A DNA stretch of 64,000 bases, taken from JAEUJM01 sp041918615. Lineage in GTDB: Bacteria > Actinomycetota > Acidimicrobiia > Acidimicrobiales > DATDAH01. Every line of letters starts with the position of its first letter. Position 1 is the stretch's first letter. The DNA is taken from NCBI GenBank assembly GCA_041918615.1, contig JAYRVH010000043.1, positions 124,001-188,000 of the forward strand, read 5' to 3'. Under the pieces are notes generated by a model. The model was not told the DNA's origin, did no database searches, and worked only from the letters and a program-made list of their open reading frames with translations. A program made the position numbers and the translations under genes. Shown here in pieces: positions 60,661 to 64,000 of the stretch.

Positions 60661-62466
60661 TCAGGTCGAGCGGTCCGCTCGGTCGAGGGCCTCGGGTGCA
60701 CCAGACCAGGTGTCGAACAGGGCCGCGTAACGGCCGTGTTCGGCAAGCAACTCGTCGTGGGTGCCGAGCTCGGCCAGCCCACCGGCGTCGACCACGCCGA
60801 CCCGGTCGGCTCGCTCGGCGGTGGACAGCCGGTGGGCGATGACCACCACGGTGCGCCCTTGCATGAGGCGGTCCATGGCCACCTCGACCAGGGCCTCCGT
60901 CCCGGGGTCGAGGCTCGAGGTGGCCTCATCGAGCACCAGCAGGCTCGGGTCCGCGAGCGCGGCCCGAGCGAGGGACACCAATTGCTTCTCGCCCGCCGAG
61001 AGCCGAGAGCCCCGCTCGCGCACCTCGGTGTCGACCCCCTCCGGCAGCGCCGCGAACCGTTCGAGCGCGCCGATCGCAGCGAGCGCGTCCTCGACGTCTC
61101 GATCCGAGGCATGCCGACGGCCGATACGCACGTTGTCGCGGATCGAGCCCGCGAAGAGGAAGCCCTCCTGGGGGACGACCACGATCCGCTCCCGGAGCGA
61201 GCGCAGGGTCGCGTCGCGCAGGTCGACACCACCGAAGGTGACGGTGCCTTCGGTGGGGTCGTAAAGGCGGGCCACGAGCTTGGCCAGGGTCGACTTGCCC
61301 GCACCGGTGGGCCCGACGAGAGCGAGGCGCTCCCCCACCGAGATCGTCAGGTCGACCGACCGCAGGACCGTCGGGCCGTCGCCGTAGGCGAACGACACTC
61401 CCGAGACGACCAGTTCGCCCTCGCCGGGCAGGTCGACGGCAGCCTGACGCTCGGCGACGTCGACCGGGGTGTCGAGCACCTCGTAGACCTTCGCGAGACC
61501 GGCGCCCGCCGACTGCACCGTGTTGAAGAGCTGACTCAGCTGTTGCACCGGCTCGAAGAGGTTCGAGAGGGTGAGCACGAAGAAGGTGACGGTGCCGATG
61601 GTGACCGTGCCCTGGTGGACCAGCCACCCGCCCAACCCGACCACGGCGGCGGTGGTGCCGATACCGGCGAACTCGATCACCGGCAGGTACCAGGCCTGCA
61701 CCTTCACCGACGCCATGTGCGCGTCGTACAGCACGCGGTTGCGCTCGGCGAAGCGTCGGCTCTGGGCGCCCTCCCGGCCGAAGGCCTGGATCACCCGCAC
61801 GCCGGCGATCGACTCCTGGAGGTTCGACAACGTCCCCCCGATCTGGTCGCGCACGACCAGATAGGCCTCGTTGGAGTCACGTTGGAACTTGATGCTGGCC
61901 ACAACGACGAACGGCAGCGCCAGCAGGCACACGAGTGACAGCTGCCACGACACGGCGACCAGGACCACGATCGAGAGCACCAGCAGCAGGACGTTGCTGA
62001 CGAACTGCAGCAAGCCCATCTGGACGAGCTCGGCCATCGAGTCGACGTCGGACGTCATGCGAGACACCACCACCCCGGCCTTCTCCCGGTCGTAGTACGG
62101 CATCGAGAGCTGCTGGAGCCTGTCGAACACCGCCAGGCGCAGGTCCCGCAGGAACGACTCGCCCACCCGGCTGACGACCAGGACCTGGCCGCGGTACACG
62201 ACGTACGCGACCAGGGCCACGACCACGTAGGCCGCGACCGCCAGGTCGAGCGCGGCCGCATCTCCCGCGCTGATGCCGTTGTCGATGCCGTAGCGCACGA
62301 GCAACGGCCCGGCCAGGATCGTCAGCGTCCACACCACGAGGAGGACGCACGCCAGGACGACCTGACCCCGGTACGGGCGCAGCATGGCCGCCGCCCGGCG
62401 CCCCAACCGGCGCGCCTGCTCGGCATCGAGTTGGTCGGCCGCGTCCACTCCGGCCTGGTTCCACAT
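60661..62466 (-). CDS. ABC exporter half-transporter with canonical Walker B
   Basis: 601 residues: six membrane helices (40-320) with YYDREKAGVVVSRMTSDVDSM in the first intracellular loop, then the ATPase domain. Walker A GPTGAGKST, Walker B LLVLDEATSSLD (catalytic Glu present), signature degenerate (LSAGEKQ instead of LSGGQ). ATG 62466 shares a base with the upstream stop (TGATG). With the 62466 gene product it should form a heterodimeric exporter of the TM287/288 or LmrCD kind, lipid or drug substrate unknown. Confidence 0.9.
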   Translation of the reverse strand: MWNQAGVDAADQLDAEQARRLGRRAAAMLRPYRGQVVLACVLLVVWTLTILAGPLLVRYGIDNGISAGDAAALDLAVAAYVVVALVAYVVYRGQVLVVSRVGESFLRDLRLAVFDRLQQLSMPYYDREKAGVVVSRMTSDVDSMAELVQMGLLQFVSNVLLLVLSIVVLVAVSWQLSLVCLLALPFVVVASIKFQRDSNEAYLVVRDQIGGTLSNLQESIAGVRVIQAFGREGAQSRRFAERNRVLYDAHMASVKVQAWYLPVIEFAGIGTTAAVVGLGGWLVHQGTVTIGTVTFFVLTLSNLFEPVQQLSQLFNTVQSAGAGLAKVYEVLDTPVDVAERQAAVDLPGEGELVVSGVSFAYGDGPTVLRSVDLTISVGERLALVGPTGAGKSTLAKLVARLYDPTEGTVTFGGVDLRDATLRSLRERIVVVPQEGFLFAGSIRDNVRIGRRHASDRDVEDALAAIGALERFAALPEGVDTEVRERGSRLSAGEKQLVSLARAALADPSLLVLDEATSSLDPGTEALVEVAMDRLMQGRTVVVIAHRLSTAERADRVGVVDAGGLAELGTHDELLAEHGRYAALFDTWSGAPEALDRADRST

Positions 62467-64000
62467 CAGTTGCCGGCTCCCGCGAGGTCCAGGCCGGCGC
62501 CGCCGGTGGCGCCCGAGCCATCCGAGGCGCCCTGCCGCTCCGTCGACGCCAGGATCTCCCGGTACCGATCACTCGTCGCCAACAAGTGGGCATGGGTGCC
62601 GTCGGCCACCACCCGGCCCCCGGCCAGGACGACCACCCGATCGGCCAGCGCGACCGTGGCGGCGCGATGAGCGATCACCACGGTGGTGCGTCCCGACATC
62701 ACCACCTTCATCGCATCCCGGATCTCGTGCTCCTTGGCGGGGTCGACCGACGAGGTGGCGTCGTCGAGGATGAGCACCCGAGGATCGGCGAGGATCGCCC
62801 GGGCGATGGCGATGCGCTGACGCTGGCCCCCCGAAAGCGAGAAGCCCCGCTCGCCGATCTCGGTCGCGTACCCGTCGGGCAGATGCTCGATGAACGAGTG
62901 GGCGCCGGCCAGGCGGGCAGCGCGTTCGATGCTCTCGACGGAAGCATCGGGGTCGGCGAAGGCGATGTTGCCCGCCACGCTGTCGCTGAACAGGAAGGTG
63001 TCCTCGAACACGATGCCGACCGCCCGGCGGAGCGCACGCAGCCCCAGGGTCGTCACGTCCACGCCGTCGATGAGCACCCGGCCCTGGCTCACGTCGTAGA
63101 AGCGGGGCAGGAGCCGGGCGATGGTGGTCTTGCCCGCGCCGGTGGCGCCGACCACGGCGACCGACCCTCCCGCGGGCACCACCAGGTCGAAGCCGTCGAG
63201 CACCGGACGCCCGTCGGGCGCATAGGCGAACCGCACGGCTTCGAAGCGGACCTCTCCCACCGGCGACCCCGGCGAACGGGGGGCGGGCAGCCCCGCCCCG
63301 GACGGGTGATCGAGGATCACCGGCGTCGTATCGAGGATCTCGTGCACCCGTTCGGCAGATGCCACCGCCCGTTGTGCCTGGGCGATGATCATCCCCAGCA
63401 TGCGGAGGGGCCAGATGAGCAAGACGACGTAGATGTTGAAGGCCACGAGCGAGCCGAGCGACAGCGTGCCGTTCAGCACCTGGTGGCCGCCGTAGCCGAG
63501 GACGGCGACGAGCCCGAGGTTCGGCAGCAGGTCGAGCGCAGGCAGATAGGTGGCCCGGATGCCGGCGGCGGCCATCGACTCGCGATAGACATCGTCCGCC
63601 TCGGCCCGGAGCCGGTCGGCCTGCACCGACTGGGCGCCGAAGCCCTTCACCACCCGAACGCCCGACACGGTCTCCTCGACCACGCTGGCCAGCTCGGCCG
63701 ACTCCCGTTGTATGCCCATGACCGGCCCCTGGAGCCGGCTGGAGAACCGCTTGGCGAGCACGTTCACGAACGGCAGTCCGGCGAGGGCGAGTACCGCCAG
63801 CACGGGGTCGATGGTGACGAGGATCACCGTCACGAGCACCACCGTCAGCAGGTTGGACATCGTCAGGGGGATGAGCACGACCAACTGCTGCACCTGCTGC
63901 AGGTCCGTGTTGGCCCGGCTCATCAGCTCACCGGTCTGCGACTGGTCGTGGAACGCGAAGTGCAGGCGCTGGAGGTGCGCGAACAGCCGGTCGCGCAGGT
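62466..64000 (-). CDS. ABC exporter half-transporter with degenerate Walker B (5' end outside window)
   Basis: The frame is open to the window edge; about 510 residues are visible. The first loops read FAFHDQSQTGELMSRANTDL, the ATPase has Walker A GATGAGKTT, a perfect signature LSGGQRQRIAIARA and Walker B VLILDDATSSVD, where Asp replaces the catalytic Glu. Combined with the partner above, one composite site is canonical (partner Walker B plus this LSGGQ) and one is degenerate, the usual state of heterodimeric exporters. Confidence 0.9.
   Translation of the reverse strand, partial: LRDRLFAHLQRLHFAFHDQSQTGELMSRANTDLQQVQQLVVLIPLTMSNLLTVVLVTVILVTIDPVLAVLALAGLPFVNVLAKRFSSRLQGPVMGIQRESAELASVVEETVSGVRVVKGFGAQSVQADRLRAEADDVYRESMAAAGIRATYLPALDLLPNLGLVAVLGYGGHQVLNGTLSLGSLVAFNIYVVLLIWPLRMLGMIIAQAQRAVASAERVHEILDTTPVILDHPSGAGLPAPRSPGSPVGEVRFEAVRFAYAPDGRPVLDGFDLVVPAGGSVAVVGATGAGKTTIARLLPRFYDVSQGRVLIDGVDVTTLGLRALRRAVGIVFEDTFLFSDSVAGNIAFADPDASVESIERAARLAGAHSFIEHLPDGYATEIGERGFSLSGGQRQRIAIARAILADPRVLILDDATSSVDPAKEHEIRDAMKVVMSGRTTVVIAHRAATVALADRVVVLAGGRVVADGTHAHLLATSDRYREILASTERQGASDGSGATGGAGLDLAGAGN

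Overview
The window is a GC-rich bacterial chromosome segment. Short overlapping operons, many GTG starts, a SufBCDSU iron-sulfur system, a homodimeric-type pyruvate dehydrogenase E1 and many leaderless genes (a TANNNT box 6-8 nt before the start codon) point to an actinobacterium, most likely class Acidimicrobiia. That placement is inference from gene content and style, not from a marker gene.

Region 1 (1-23.7 kb) looks like a cell-surface glycan locus. It has radical SAM proteins with an N-terminal Twitch/SPASM-like cluster, a large GT-C-like membrane protein, a ChbG/YdjC deacetylase, a GT2 glycosyltransferase, and a run of membrane-anchored SGNH hydrolases sharing the block (F)GGS.......HTIPSE. 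One SGNH member has lost its catalytic residues, one is cut by an in-frame TAG, and one is a decayed fragment. The locus also has a B12-type radical SAM enzyme, an ABC polysaccharide exporter (Wzm plus a fused double Wzt) and a PQQ-type sugar dehydrogenase.

Region 2 (23.8-32.8 kb) holds the most unusual structure. An N-methylhydantoinase/oxoprolinase pair (hyuA-hyuB) is followed on the same strand by three more copies of only the last ~370 bp of hyuB. Each interval between copies holds one small cargo: VapBC toxin-antitoxin, a DUF4143-type ATPase, or an AAA ATPase. All cargo genes point the same way and all copies begin at the same codons (TNT.NTPIEALE). This looks like a cassette array built by repeated insertion at one position in hyuB, each insertion bringing its own hyuB 3' end. 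No integrase is present in the window.

Region 3 (32.9-41.6 kb) is mostly housekeeping: J-domain protein, RNase HI, aceE, a DUF2231 membrane protein, an HhH-GPD protein, an alpha/beta hydrolase lacking its serine, acyl-CoA dehydrogenase and an MBL-fold hydrolase. A hairpin-rich stretch with a very strong Shine-Dalgarno-like sequence lies at 38.9-39.15 kb.

Region 4 (41.7-57.5 kb) carries SUF genes in three places: sufC-sufS-sufU on the plus strand, sufD-Rieske-sufC on the minus strand, and sufB on the minus strand. sufB is separated from sufD by about 6.4 kb holding a second SGNH/B12-radical-SAM/glycosyltransferase group. Region 5 (57.7-64 kb) has a PAS-GGDEF-EAL protein and a heterodimeric ABC exporter, one half of which runs off the window.
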